Program-made: the position numbers and the translations under genes
Source of the DNA: an uncultured Megamonas sp.
GTDB lineage: Bacteria > Bacillota > Negativicutes > Selenomonadales > Selenomonadaceae
Reading direction: 5' to 3'
Length of the DNA stretch: 6,789 nucleotides
NCBI GenBank assembly: GCA_900554895.1
Contig: USIX01000120.1
Span: 1-6,789 of the forward strand
In this document: positions 1 through 6,628 of the stretch, in pieces
How positions within the stretch are numbered: the stretch's first letter is position 1
How the letters are laid out: the number at the start of each line of letters is the position of its first letter
Notes under the pieces: model-generated
Database searches by the model: none
Seen by the model: the letters and a program-made list of their open reading frames with translations, nothing else
What the model was told of the DNA's origin: nothing

Positions 1-1
1 A

Positions 2-463
2 CCCCAGCTTTTGACACTGCCGTTTAAGCATAAAGGGATAATCTGTGCGCCGTTTTTGGGAAAAGTGAGTCTAAAAAAATATTTGGCAGACGGACAGATA
101 GAACAGGTAATCTGCGGCGGTGAAAATTATAACGGGGCCAGACCATGTGATTTTGACTGGGTGAAATTATTACAAAAAGAATGTATTGAGGCAAATGTTA
201 CTTTTTGTTTCATGGAGACGGGTACGCTGTTCATCAAAGATAAAAAAGCGTATAATCTGCCGTCAAAAAGACTGCAAAGTGAAATGGCGTATAAATCAGG
301 CATGAATTATGAGGGCAGACCGATTGATTTTAAACTGTATGACCGTTTCGGCAGGCGAATTGAAAAGGATGGATTGTATGAGAAAAAATTCGGTTTAAGA
401 TGTAAAGAATGTGCAAGTAGGATAATATGCAACGGCTGCAGTGATTGTGATATTTGCAAATAA
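2..463 (+). CDS. DUF5131 / phage Gp37-Gp68-like protein, C-terminal part (5' truncated by window edge)
   Basis: The frame is open from the left edge (a TTG at 11 lies in mid-protein), so only the C-terminal ~153 residues are visible. The stretch QVICGGENYNGARPCDFDWV, followed by a Cys/Phe-rich strand and a short basic tail, matches the conserved C-terminal half of the DUF5131 family. These are small radical-SAM-like proteins whose N-terminal three-cysteine (CxxxCxxC) motif would lie upstream of the window. Some relatives are encoded beside a 'three-Cys-motif partner' protein; no such gene lies downstream here. The biochemical function of the family is not settled. The extreme C-terminus has six cysteines (codons 401-457), spaced CxxC-x5-CxxCxxCxxC, which suggests a zinc or Fe-S site. 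Transcription should end at the hairpin right after the stop. Family assignment is from remembered sequence pattern and fairly sure; function is not. Confidence 0.75.
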   Translation, partial: PQLLTLPFKHKGIICAPFLGKVSLKKYLADGQIEQVICGGENYNGARPCDFDWVKLLQKECIEANVTFCFMETGTLFIKDKKAYNLPSKRLQSEMAYKSGMNYEGRPIDFKLYDRFGRRIEKDGLYEKKFGLRCKECASRIICNGCSDCDICK

Positions 464-502
464 AAAATGCTTAATTCCAGATAAAACGGAATTAAGCATT
501 TT
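464..502. terminator. Bidirectional intrinsic terminator between convergent genes
   Basis: A perfect 15-bp inverted repeat (arms 464-478 and 488-502) encloses a 9-nt loop. On the + strand the 3' arm ends in TTTT and continues ATTTTTAT; on the - strand the hairpin is followed by a run of T. It starts directly after the DUF5131 stop codon and ends 4 nt before the tcdA stop codon, so one hairpin can serve both converging transcripts. Confidence 0.9.
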
Positions 503-506
503 ATTT

Positions 507-1256
507 TTATTTATTTTTATTGAGATTGCAGATAGTTTTGATTACCTCACCAGCAATTAAAAGACCGGCAACGGACGGGACGAAGGAAAGCGTGCCGAGC
601 GGCTGCTTGCGGCTTGCAGCAGGCTGTTTTTCGGCGCAGGTGTTTTCCGTAAAATCAATTGAATGATTTTTGTGCGGCTCTTCCGTAGAAAACAGTACTT
701 TCAATTTTTTTACACCGTGCTGTTTTAAGGTTTTGCGCATGATTTTCGCCAGCGGGCAGGTATGCGTTTTGTAAATGTCTGTAATAACAAATTTCTGCGG
801 GTTGAGTTTGTTAGCCGTACCCATGCTGCTGATGATGGGAATATTGCGGTTTTGCGCTTGAACGGCCAAATTTACTTTTCCCTTGATATCATCAATGGCA
901 TCAACGACATAATCGTAATCTTCCTGCCAGAATAAATCAACCCTTTCCGGTGTATAGAGTTCATCAATGGTTTGAACGGAGGCAGCAGGATTTATGGCAA
1001 GAATACGCTGTTTCATGATGAGTGTTTTCTTTTGTCCAAGGGTATTTTCCAATGCGTGAATTTGGCGGTTGATATTGGTAAGGGAAATATCGTCGCTGTC
1101 AATCAGTACGAATTTTCCTATACCGCCGCGTGCCAATCCTTCAACGACGAAAGAGCCGACACCGCCGATACCGAAAACAGCTACTTTGGTCCGCGCCAAT
1201 TTTTGTATATTTTCTGTGCCGAGCAGCAGTTCGCTGCGGCTGAAACGATTTAACAT
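507..1256 (-). CDS. tcdA: tRNA threonylcarbamoyladenosine dehydratase (TcdA / CsdL / YgdL)
   Basis: A ThiF/MoeB/E1-superfamily enzyme of 249 residues, near the usual family size. In the known family it uses ATP to cyclise t6A at position 37 of ANN-decoding tRNAs to ct6A, in the cytoplasm. Visible motifs are the nucleotide-binding GIGGVGS (29-35), NINRQ (61-65), VDAIDD (118-123), SSMGTANKLNP (143-153), the TcdA-type TCPLAKIMRKTLKQHG segment (166-181), and the C-terminal SFVPSVAGLLIAGEVI helix. These distinguish TcdA from ThiF, MoeB and HesA; there is no CxxC zinc pair of the ThiF/MoeB type. The ATG at 1256 follows an AAGAGGT ribosome site (1261-1267) placed just after the ftsZ stop, so translational coupling with ftsZ is plausible. 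It is the last gene of the leftward unit and ends at the shared hairpin. Confidence 0.93.
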   Translation of the reverse strand: MLNRFSRSELLLGTENIQKLARTKVAVFGIGGVGSFVVEGLARGGIGKFVLIDSDDISLTNINRQIHALENTLGQKKTLIMKQRILAINPAASVQTIDELYTPERVDLFWQEDYDYVVDAIDDIKGKVNLAVQAQNRNIPIISSMGTANKLNPQKFVITDIYKTHTCPLAKIMRKTLKQHGVKKLKVLFSTEEPHKNHSIDFTENTCAEKQPAASRKQPLGTLSFVPSVAGLLIAGEVIKTICNLNKNK

Positions 1257-1268
1257 AAATACCTCTTG

Positions 1269-2414
1269 TTATTTTTTGTTGTTGAAATTAAAGAAGGAAA
1301 AAGCAGAGAAATTATTGGATTTGTTTTCTGTTTTTTTCTTCATGAAATCAGGCAGGTTTAAGCCTTCTTCCTCTGGTTTTTTCGGTTGTGCTGCTGCTGG
1401 TTTTTTATCGTTTTCCGTAGCTTTTACCGTTTTTTCGGAAAGAGGCACACTGTCGGAAAAATCGGTAGCAATGATTGTCGCGCGTATTTTGTCGCCCAGT
1501 TCGTCATTAACGACTGTACCGAGAATAATATTTACGTCAGGATGTGTATGTTCATATATATATTTGGTCGCTTCGTTAATGTCGTAAAGACGCAAATCTT
1601 TATTGCCGCTTATATTTATGATAATACCGCGGGCACCTGCCAAATCCCTTTCGACAAGCGGACTGTTGACTGCCTGTTGTACTGCTTCGACAGCATCTTC
1701 ACTGCTTTCGCCGATGCCGAGCAGTGCATCCGGGTGGTCGCTTTGCTGGAATATGGATTTAACGTCGGCAAAATCGACATTGATGACACCGACAGTCAAA
1801 ATCAGCTCAGATACGCAGCGGATACCCTGAAGCAGTACATTGTCCGCCATACGGAAAGCATTAATCAGCGTCAGTTTAGAATTAGATTTAAGTTTTAAAA
1901 GATTGTCATTGTGTACGGCAATCAATGCGTCCATGTATGGTGCAACTTCGGCAATAGCGGCTTCGGCTGCCTTTTGTTTGCGGGAACCTTCAAATTTGAA
2001 CGGAACTGTTACGACACCGACGGACAGAATACCTAAATCGTGTGCAATTTTGGCAATAATCGGCAGAGCACCCGTACCGGTACCGGCACCGAGACCTGCC
2101 GTCAAAAATACCATGTCGGCACCGACCAGTGCTTTTTTTAAAGTATCATAGTCGGCTTCGGCAGCCTGACGTGCCAGATTAATATTGCCGCCGCAACCGA
2201 GGCCCTTCGTCAGACTGGTACCGATTTGTATTTTGGAAATTTTATCGCTGGTTAAGGATTTTAGTTGTTTGATATCGGTGTTAACGGCGATTAAATCCAA
2301 ATCAAGACTGGAAATATCGGCAATCCGCTTGACAACGTTGTTACCGCCGCCGCCGATACCGATTATTTTTATGTTAACGATTGCATTTTTAATCTCATTG
2401 GTTATTTCATTCAA
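1269..2414 (-). CDS. ftsZ: Divergent FtsZ, tubulin-like cell-division GTPase
   Basis: FtsZ polymerises with GTP into the cytoplasmic Z-ring. Numbering here starts from the GTG at 2423 (384 residues). Visible are IGIGGGGNNVV (21-31), the NTD nucleotide loop (48-50), the tubulin signature as GAGTGTG (112-118), PFKFEG (141-146), AFRMADNVLLQG (189-200) and the T7 loop NVDFAD (N215, D217, D220). The GTPase residues of the T7 loop are kept, so it may be active. Oddities: Gly to Ala in the normally GGGTGTG box, GLGCGGN for the usual GLGAGAN, two extra residues after the T7 loop, and about 20 Asn/Phe/Ser-rich residues after the LNLPDFMKKK C-terminal peptide. The linker (325-353) is short and Lys/Pro/Ala-rich. 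A TTG start at 2414 is preferred because the best ribosome site overlaps the upstream GTG. It lies between nhaA and tcdA, not after ftsQ-ftsA, so it may be a paralogue. FtsZ family is sure; principal versus accessory role is open. Confidence 0.9.
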   Translation of the reverse strand: MNEITNEIKNAIVNIKIIGIGGGGNNVVKRIADISSLDLDLIAVNTDIKQLKSLTSDKISKIQIGTSLTKGLGCGGNINLARQAAEADYDTLKKALVGADMVFLTAGLGAGTGTGALPIIAKIAHDLGILSVGVVTVPFKFEGSRKQKAAEAAIAEVAPYMDALIAVHNDNLLKLKSNSKLTLINAFRMADNVLLQGIRCVSELILTVGVINVDFADVKSIFQQSDHPDALLGIGESSEDAVEAVQQAVNSPLVERDLAGARGIIINISGNKDLRLYDINEATKYIYEHTHPDVNIILGTVVNDELGDKIRATIIATDFSDSVPLSEKTVKATENDKKPAAAQPKKPEEEGLNLPDFMKKKTENKSNNFSAFSFFNFNNKK

Positions 2415-2420
2415 CAAAGG

Positions 2421-2429
2421 CACCTTCTT
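2421..2429 (-). promoter_or_regulatory. Ribosome binding site that decides the ftsZ start
   Basis: On the - strand AAGAAGGTG matches the anti-Shine-Dalgarno complement AAGGAGGTG at 8 of 9 positions. Its last three bases are the GTG that gives the longest reading frame, so that GTG is unlikely to be the initiator. The TTG codons at 2417 and 2414 lie 5 and 8 nt from the AGG core; 2414 has the more usual spacing. Confidence 0.6.
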
Positions 2430-2452
2430 AAAAAGTATTTAGTATTAGATTA

Positions 2453-3664
2453 TCACAATCTTTGCGCTTTGAATAGAGCAGAAGCTTTAAATATTATCAT
2501 ACCCAAGATGCCGGATAAAACGGAAGCACATAAAATGCTGATTTTTGCACTGGCAAGATAGGCTGCATTATCGAAGGCAAGCGATGCGATGAACAGCGAC
2601 ATGGTAAAGCCGATACCGCCGAGTGAACCGGCGCCGATGAGCTGAATGTTTTTAGCACCTTCCGGCATTTTGGCAAGGCCGAGTTTGAATAAGATGAAGC
2701 TGGCACCGCAGATGCCGAGCGGTTTACCGATACATAAACCGAGAATGATACCGATACCGATTGGAGATAAAATATCGGACAGTCCGCCTTCAACCGTAAC
2801 ACCGGCATTGGCAAGGGCGAAAACAGGCATGATGACGTAAGCTGACCACGGTGAAAGTGCATGTTCCAGTTTGTGCAGAAGAGAGTTTGCCTGATTTTTG
2901 TTATCCGCAGGAATGAGCATACCGAGCGCAACTCCGGCAATAGTAGGATGAATACCGGCATTTAAAAATGCAAGCCAGGCAATTAGGCCGACGAATAAAT
3001 AAGGAATGAAATTGCGGCAGTTCAGACGGTTTAAAATAAATGCGCCGAGCAGCGCCATAAGGCCGATGCCGAGAGCTGTAAAGGAAATATCGGAATTATA
3101 AAAAATAGCTATTACAATAATGGCGCCAAGGTCGTCAACGATGGCAAGGGCTGTAAGAAAAATGGCAATACTGCGCGGAGCATTGCTGGCGGCAATGGCA
3201 AGAATACCGAGCGAAAAGGCAATATCAGTCGCCATAGGGATACCCCAGCCGGAAATAGTATCCTGTCCCATATTGACGAGTGCATATAAAACGGCAGGGA
3301 CAATCATGCCGCCGATAGCGGCGCTTATAGGCAGAATAGTGGCAGAGAGCGATTTTAATTCACCGAACAGAAATTCGCGTTTGATTTCCAGCCCGATGAC
3401 AAAAAAGAAAACAGCCATGAGCGCGTCATTAATCCAGTACAGTATGGATAAATCCAGGTGCAGACTGGCAGGACCGAGAGCAATTTTCGTATTTAAAATC
3501 TGATTGTATAAAGACGCAGCCGAAGTGTTGGCAAATATTAAGGCCAATATGGCAAAACACAGCAGAATGATACCACTGGAGGCTTCATGACGGAAAAACG
3601 TCATAAATGGAGCAGTTAAAAGTTCAACTCTGTTTTTTACAATGTTGTTAATGTTTTTTCTCAA
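2453..3664 (-). CDS. nhaA: Na+/H+ antiporter NhaA
   Basis: An inner-membrane antiporter that exports Na+ (or Li+) in exchange for two H+, supporting sodium and alkaline-pH homeostasis. It has 403 residues, close to the ~390 of E. coli NhaA, and about 12 hydrophobic segments. Family landmarks are FVIGLEIKREFLFGEL (88-103), PMATDIAFSLG with Asp147, AIVDDLGAI with Asp177-Asp178 (the pair equivalent to E. coli D163-D164), HPTIAGVALGMLIPA (239-253), GKPLG with Lys314 (equivalent to K300), and GIGFTMSLFIA (350-360). No key residue is missing. The start is a TTG, supported by AAAGAGGT (3672-3679) with 8 nt between its GG and the start codon. It is the first gene of the leftward unit, and ftsZ follows after about 38 nt. 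A candidate promoter lies at 3719-3748. Confidence 0.96.
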   Translation of the reverse strand: MRKNINNIVKNRVELLTAPFMTFFRHEASSGIILLCFAILALIFANTSAASLYNQILNTKIALGPASLHLDLSILYWINDALMAVFFFVIGLEIKREFLFGELKSLSATILPISAAIGGMIVPAVLYALVNMGQDTISGWGIPMATDIAFSLGILAIAASNAPRSIAIFLTALAIVDDLGAIIVIAIFYNSDISFTALGIGLMALLGAFILNRLNCRNFIPYLFVGLIAWLAFLNAGIHPTIAGVALGMLIPADNKNQANSLLHKLEHALSPWSAYVIMPVFALANAGVTVEGGLSDILSPIGIGIILGLCIGKPLGICGASFILFKLGLAKMPEGAKNIQLIGAGSLGGIGFTMSLFIASLAFDNAAYLASAKISILCASVLSGILGMIIFKASALFKAQRL

Positions 3665-3718
3665 TAATATAACCTCTTTCTATTTAAATATAATTTATTA
3701 TAAGTTTCATACATGTTA

Positions 3719-3748
3719 ATTATATAATTTTTTCTGTAGCTAAGGCAA
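3719..3748 (-). promoter_or_regulatory. Candidate sigma-70/SigA-type promoter for nhaA-ftsZ-tcdA
   Basis: On the - strand TTGCCT (3743-3748) is separated by 18 nt from a perfect TATAAT (3719-3724). Initiation would give a leader of about 50 nt before the nhaA ribosome site. Another TATAAT closer to the gene (about 3695-3701) lacks a good -35 box. The region is so AT-rich that chance matches are likely, so this is only a candidate. Confidence 0.45.
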
Positions 3749-3788
3749 TTATAATTTCTACTAATTTTGTATAATTTTAATTTTATCT

Positions 3789-3817
3789 TTGTGTTTTATG
3801 CGTCTTTGTTGTAAAAT
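3789..3817 (+). promoter_or_regulatory. Candidate promoter for the permease-amidase unit
   Basis: TTGTGT (3789-3794) is separated by 17 nt from TAAAAT (3812-3817), which is preceded by TG. It would start transcription near 3824, about 28 nt before the ATG at 3852. That fits the later translation start and argues against one at 3789. A perfect TATAAT at 3770-3775 also faces this way but has no convincing -35 box. Confidence 0.35.
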
Positions 3818-3851
3818 ATTACTAAGTATCTTTCAGTATATTTTGGAGTTG

Positions 3852-4502
3852 ATGAATTTGGATAGCAGCATTATGAGAATAGTAATGCCGATGCTGGAAG
3901 GTTCACAGGTAACCTTGCAGATATTTTTTATTACTTTAATTTTATCGTTGCCGCTGGGCATGTTGTTTTCTTTGGCAAGATTGTCTTCTGTAAGACTAAT
4001 CAGATACATAACTGAAGTTTATATTTGGCTGATGCGCGGTACGCCGCTGATGTTGCAGCTTCTGTTCGTGTATTTTGCTCTGCCGATGGTCGGTATCAGA
4101 CTGCCGGACATAGCCGCTGCGCTATTGGCATTTTCCCTGAATTATGCGGCTTATTTTGCGGAAATATTCAGAGCAGGCATTCAGTCGGTCGACAAGGGAC
4201 AGTATGAAGCGGCAAAGGCTTTGGGAATGAATTATCCGCAAATGATGCGGCATGTCATCTGGCCGCAGGTTATTCGGATGGTATTGCCTCCGATAAGCAA
4301 TGAAACGATTAACCTTGTTAAGGATACATCGCTTATTTATATTCTGGCAATGAATGATTTGCTGCGTGTAGCTCGTTCCATCGTGCAGAGAGAATTTGAT
4401 ATGACGCCGTTTTTAGTGGCAGCAGTTTTCTATTTATTTATGACATTTATTTTAACTTGGGGCTTTAAAAAGTTGGAAGCAAAATATAATATTAAGGTTT
4501 AA
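3852..4502 (+). CDS. Polar amino-acid ABC transporter permease (HisM/GlnP family)
   Basis: An integral-membrane subunit of a type I ABC importer for polar amino acids such as Gln, His, Arg or cystine; the substrate cannot be read from the sequence. With 216 residues and about five membrane segments it is standard for the family. Visible are the N-terminal GSQVTLQI segment (17-24), LMRGTPLMLQLLFVYF (60-75), SLNYAAYFAEIFRAGIQSV (95-113), the cytoplasmic EAA loop that docks the ATPase (EAAKALGMNYPQMMRHVIWP, 119-138), and NLVKDTSLIY (154-163). The ATG at 3852 is chosen over an open frame beginning at 3789. The extra residues would be atypical, GGAG sits at 3845-3848 (spacing only 3 nt), and a promoter-like element overlaps the upstream region. 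A TTG at 3858 is an alternative start. No ATPase or solute-binding gene is adjacent, so partners must be encoded elsewhere. The amidase gene follows 20 nt later. Confidence 0.92.
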   Translation: MNLDSSIMRIVMPMLEGSQVTLQIFFITLILSLPLGMLFSLARLSSVRLIRYITEVYIWLMRGTPLMLQLLFVYFALPMVGIRLPDIAAALLAFSLNYAAYFAEIFRAGIQSVDKGQYEAAKALGMNYPQMMRHVIWPQVIRMVLPPISNETINLVKDTSLIYILAMNDLLRVARSIVQREFDMTPFLVAAVFYLFMTFILTWGFKKLEAKYNIKV

Positions 4503-4522
4503 TTTAGATTTGAGGTAAAATA

Positions 4523-5629
4523 ATGAGTAAACGATTAGCTATAGTTTCTTTAGTTTTGTGTTTAACATTAATTTGGTTTCAAAGTATTGTTTTGGCAGCA
4601 AGTGATATAGCAACTATAGAAGATTTACGTGTTAGTACGAGTGACAATAAAGTTCGTATTGTAGCCGACGCCGATAAAGAAGTTGATTATCAGTCATTTG
4701 CATTATCCTCACCGAACAGAATTGTAGTGGATTTAAGTAACGCTACTTTGGGAAAAAACGTATCAAAAGAAATTGATGTGGATAATCGTTATGTAGAAAA
4801 AGTCCGTGTAGCACAATTTGATAAAGATATTGTTCGTATCGTGGTGGAATCACCAGTAAAAAAGAATAATTATGATGTATTCGGTATTGTAGGCGGAAGC
4901 AGTCCGTACAGAGTCGCTATGGATTTCGGACAGGTATCGTATAATCTGGAGGGAAGTTCTTCATCCGGAAATTATTCGACAAACAGCAGTATTTCTTCTA
5001 ATAGCAATAGCAGTTACAAGCCAAGTGTCAGTGTGGATAAAAACGCTAAGAACGTACTTAAGGGAAAAGTAATTACGATTGACCCGGGGCACGGTGGCAG
5101 TGATTCAGGTGCTGTAGGACCGACCGGTCTGTATGAGAAAACGGCGACGCTTAAAATCGGCTTGAATGTGGCGGAAATGCTCAAACAGTCGGGAGCAAAA
5201 GTTTATATAACGCGAAAATCCGACAAAGATGTTTACGGGCCGAATGCTTCAGCGACGGCTGAACTTCAGGCACGCTGCAATGTGGGAAACTGGTCCAATT
5301 CGGATATTTTCGTAAGTATTCATTTAGATTCGTTCACCTCTCCTTCTGCGCAGGGAACGACCGGATATTATTATGTAAACGGCAGTTATGACAGCCAGAA
5401 ATTGGCAACTTATGTAAAAGACGGTGTTATTGAACAGATTGGCACACCGGACCGCGGTGCCAAGACATGTAATTTCTATGTAGTTAAAAATACGGAAATG
5501 CCGGCGACACTTGTTGAAGTGGCGTTTGTGTCCAATCCTGAAGAAGAAGCCATTTTAAAATCGGAAGACGGCATAAAAAAAGCGGCAAAAGGTATTTTTA
5601 ACGGTATTGTAAGATATTTTCAAAGCTGA
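4523..5629 (+). CDS. Secreted N-acetylmuramoyl-L-alanine amidase (AMIN + Amidase_3)
   Basis: A zinc enzyme that cuts the bond between N-acetylmuramic acid and the stem peptide, acting outside the cytoplasmic membrane in daughter-cell separation or wall turnover. Domain order over 368 residues: a signal peptide (1 to about 26, hydrophobic core VSLVLCLTLIWF, cleavage near VLAA); an AMIN domain (~30-138) that binds peptidoglycan and localises such enzymes; a Ser/Asn-rich linker (~143-172); and an Amidase_3 domain (~180-368). Expected zinc or catalytic residues are all present: His190 in IDPGHGG, Glu205 in LYEK, His267 in SIHLDS, Glu332 in VEVAFVSN. The usual SIHAN(S/A) is SIHLDS here, a mild variation. 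The ATG at 4523 follows TTGAGGT with suitable spacing. It is 20 nt after the permease gene, so it may be co-transcribed, and it ends at a strong hairpin. The order resembles AmiC and the CwlD/LytC groups; I do not assign a symbol. Confidence 0.94.
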   Translation: MSKRLAIVSLVLCLTLIWFQSIVLAASDIATIEDLRVSTSDNKVRIVADADKEVDYQSFALSSPNRIVVDLSNATLGKNVSKEIDVDNRYVEKVRVAQFDKDIVRIVVESPVKKNNYDVFGIVGGSSPYRVAMDFGQVSYNLEGSSSSGNYSTNSSISSNSNSSYKPSVSVDKNAKNVLKGKVITIDPGHGGSDSGAVGPTGLYEKTATLKIGLNVAEMLKQSGAKVYITRKSDKDVYGPNASATAELQARCNVGNWSNSDIFVSIHLDSFTSPSAQGTTGYYYVNGSYDSQKLATYVKDGVIEQIGTPDRGAKTCNFYVVKNTEMPATLVEVAFVSNPEEEAILKSEDGIKKAAKGIFNGIVRYFQS

Positions 5630-5658
5630 ATAATTTAATAACTGCAATGAAAAAACAG

Positions 5659-5706
5659 ACTGCACATCAAGGCTGAACGGATACTCGGCTTTGATGTGCA
5701 GTTTTT
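5659..5706. terminator. Intrinsic terminator between amidase and AraC genes
   Basis: A 15-bp stem (arms 5659-5673 and 5688-5702, one G-U pair) with a 14-nt loop is followed by a T run to 5706. It lies 29 nt after the amidase stop. On the opposite strand the hairpin is followed by a run of six T within CTGTTTTTTC, so it can also end the convergent AraC transcript, whose stop codon begins 2 nt away. Confidence 0.88.
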
Positions 5707-5707
5707 A

Positions 5708-6622
5708 TTAGCTGTGAAATTTTTTTCTGTAATGAGAGGGCGTTTCTTTAAGTTTTAGTTTAAACATGGCCGTATAATTGCTGGCACTGTTAAACCCTAT
5801 ACTGTTTGCTATCTGTGTAATATTTTTATCTGTTTTTTCCAACAGTTCCAGAGATTTCTTTAAACGGTATTCCAGAAGATATTCCGATATAGTCATTTTC
5901 ATTTTCTTTTTGAAGTATCTGCAGCATTCGCCGCGGCTGAATTTCATGAAATCGGCCATTTGGGACAGAGAAAATTTTTCAGCAAAATGAATTTGCAGAT
6001 ATTCCACCATTTTCAATATTTTTATATCCTGTCTGCTGGAGAATGAAGATGTTTTTTCGGCTGACTGAAAAACATTATTGTACAGTATAATCCATATGTC
6101 CTGTAGTTTTCTCTGGATTGATAAAAAATATGCGTGGTTTTTTAAGGTATAATGCTTATAAATCCAGAACAGGTTTTGAAAGGCCTGCTGAATATGCTTT
6201 GTCTTTTCAAATATGTAATAATCCTTGTCGGCATTTAAAACGGGCTTATAGTATAGGTCGTGAAAAAAGCTGTTCTTATAGCCGGTCAGCAGAGCAGGAC
6301 TGAAGATTACAGTGGTGTATTTTGCTTTATAACTGCCGTAATGAGAAATTGAGTGCAGTTTGTCAGGAAAGATAATAAATGCTTTACCGGAACATATGAT
6401 TTCTTCGGTTTTTAAAGTGGACAGTTTTACATATCCTTCGGAGACATAGGAGATTTCTATTTGTTTCTGTCTGTGCCAGTTGACGAAGCCCTGAGCAAAA
6501 TTGTCCAGGTCATCATAAAAAATATCCATGGGAAAAGCGTCTGTTCCGATTGGCAGTGTAGAATACAGTTCATCGTTAACCGGAATAATGATAGGTTCCA
6601 TGTTTTTTGCTACTAAAAACAT
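5708..6622 (-). CDS. AraC/XylS-family transcriptional regulator with N-terminal cupin-like domain
   Basis: A one-component regulator of about 304 residues; numbering here is from a TTG at 6628. The N-terminal ligand domain (~25-130) shows the sugar-responsive AraC pattern: FVNWHRQKQIEISYVSEGYV (48-67) and FIIFPDKLHSI (84-94). The usual second His of WHxH is replaced. A helical linker (~145-190) follows. The C-terminal DNA-binding domain (~200-305) has two helix-turn-helix units: FSLSQMADFMKFSRGECCRYFKKKM and the conserved ITQIANSIGFNSASNYTAMFK, then ETPSHYRKKF. The ligand is unknown. The start is uncertain: TTG 6628, ATG 6622 and ATG 6601 all lack a convincing ribosome site, and a TAA just upstream rules out a longer form. 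ATG 6622 is used here; 6601 is the best alternative. It converges on the amidase and no obvious target gene is adjacent. The protein is notably Lys/Phe/Tyr-rich and its DNA more AT-rich than the nhaA-ftsZ-tcdA block. Confidence 0.92.
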   Translation of the reverse strand: MFLVAKNMEPIIIPVNDELYSTLPIGTDAFPMDIFYDDLDNFAQGFVNWHRQKQIEISYVSEGYVKLSTLKTEEIICSGKAFIIFPDKLHSISHYGSYKAKYTTVIFSPALLTGYKNSFFHDLYYKPVLNADKDYYIFEKTKHIQQAFQNLFWIYKHYTLKNHAYFLSIQRKLQDIWIILYNNVFQSAEKTSSFSSRQDIKILKMVEYLQIHFAEKFSLSQMADFMKFSRGECCRYFKKKMKMTISEYLLEYRLKKSLELLEKTDKNITQIANSIGFNSASNYTAMFKLKLKETPSHYRKKFHS

Positions 6623-6628
6623 AGACAA

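Noticed and set aside
972..1587. Overlapping + strand open frames opposite tcdA and ftsZ
   Set aside because: They are antisense to well-supported genes, have no ribosome sites and show no recognisable protein features.
2070..2095. Repetitive ACCGGTACCGGCACC motif resembling a short tandem repeat
   Set aside because: It is the reverse-complement coding sequence of the tubulin signature in ftsZ; the repetition follows from the GTGTG residues.
3680..3710. TATAAT/ATTATA inverted repeat in the divergent spacer as a possible operator
   Set aside because: The arms are only 6 bp of pure A/T in an A/T-rich region, so chance occurrence is likely.
3789..3851. N-terminal extension of the permease from a GTG/TTG-type start at 3789
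   Set aside because: The extra 21 residues are unusual for the family, no ribosome site precedes 3789, and a promoter-like -35/-10 pair overlaps the region; GGAG lies just before the ATG at 3852.
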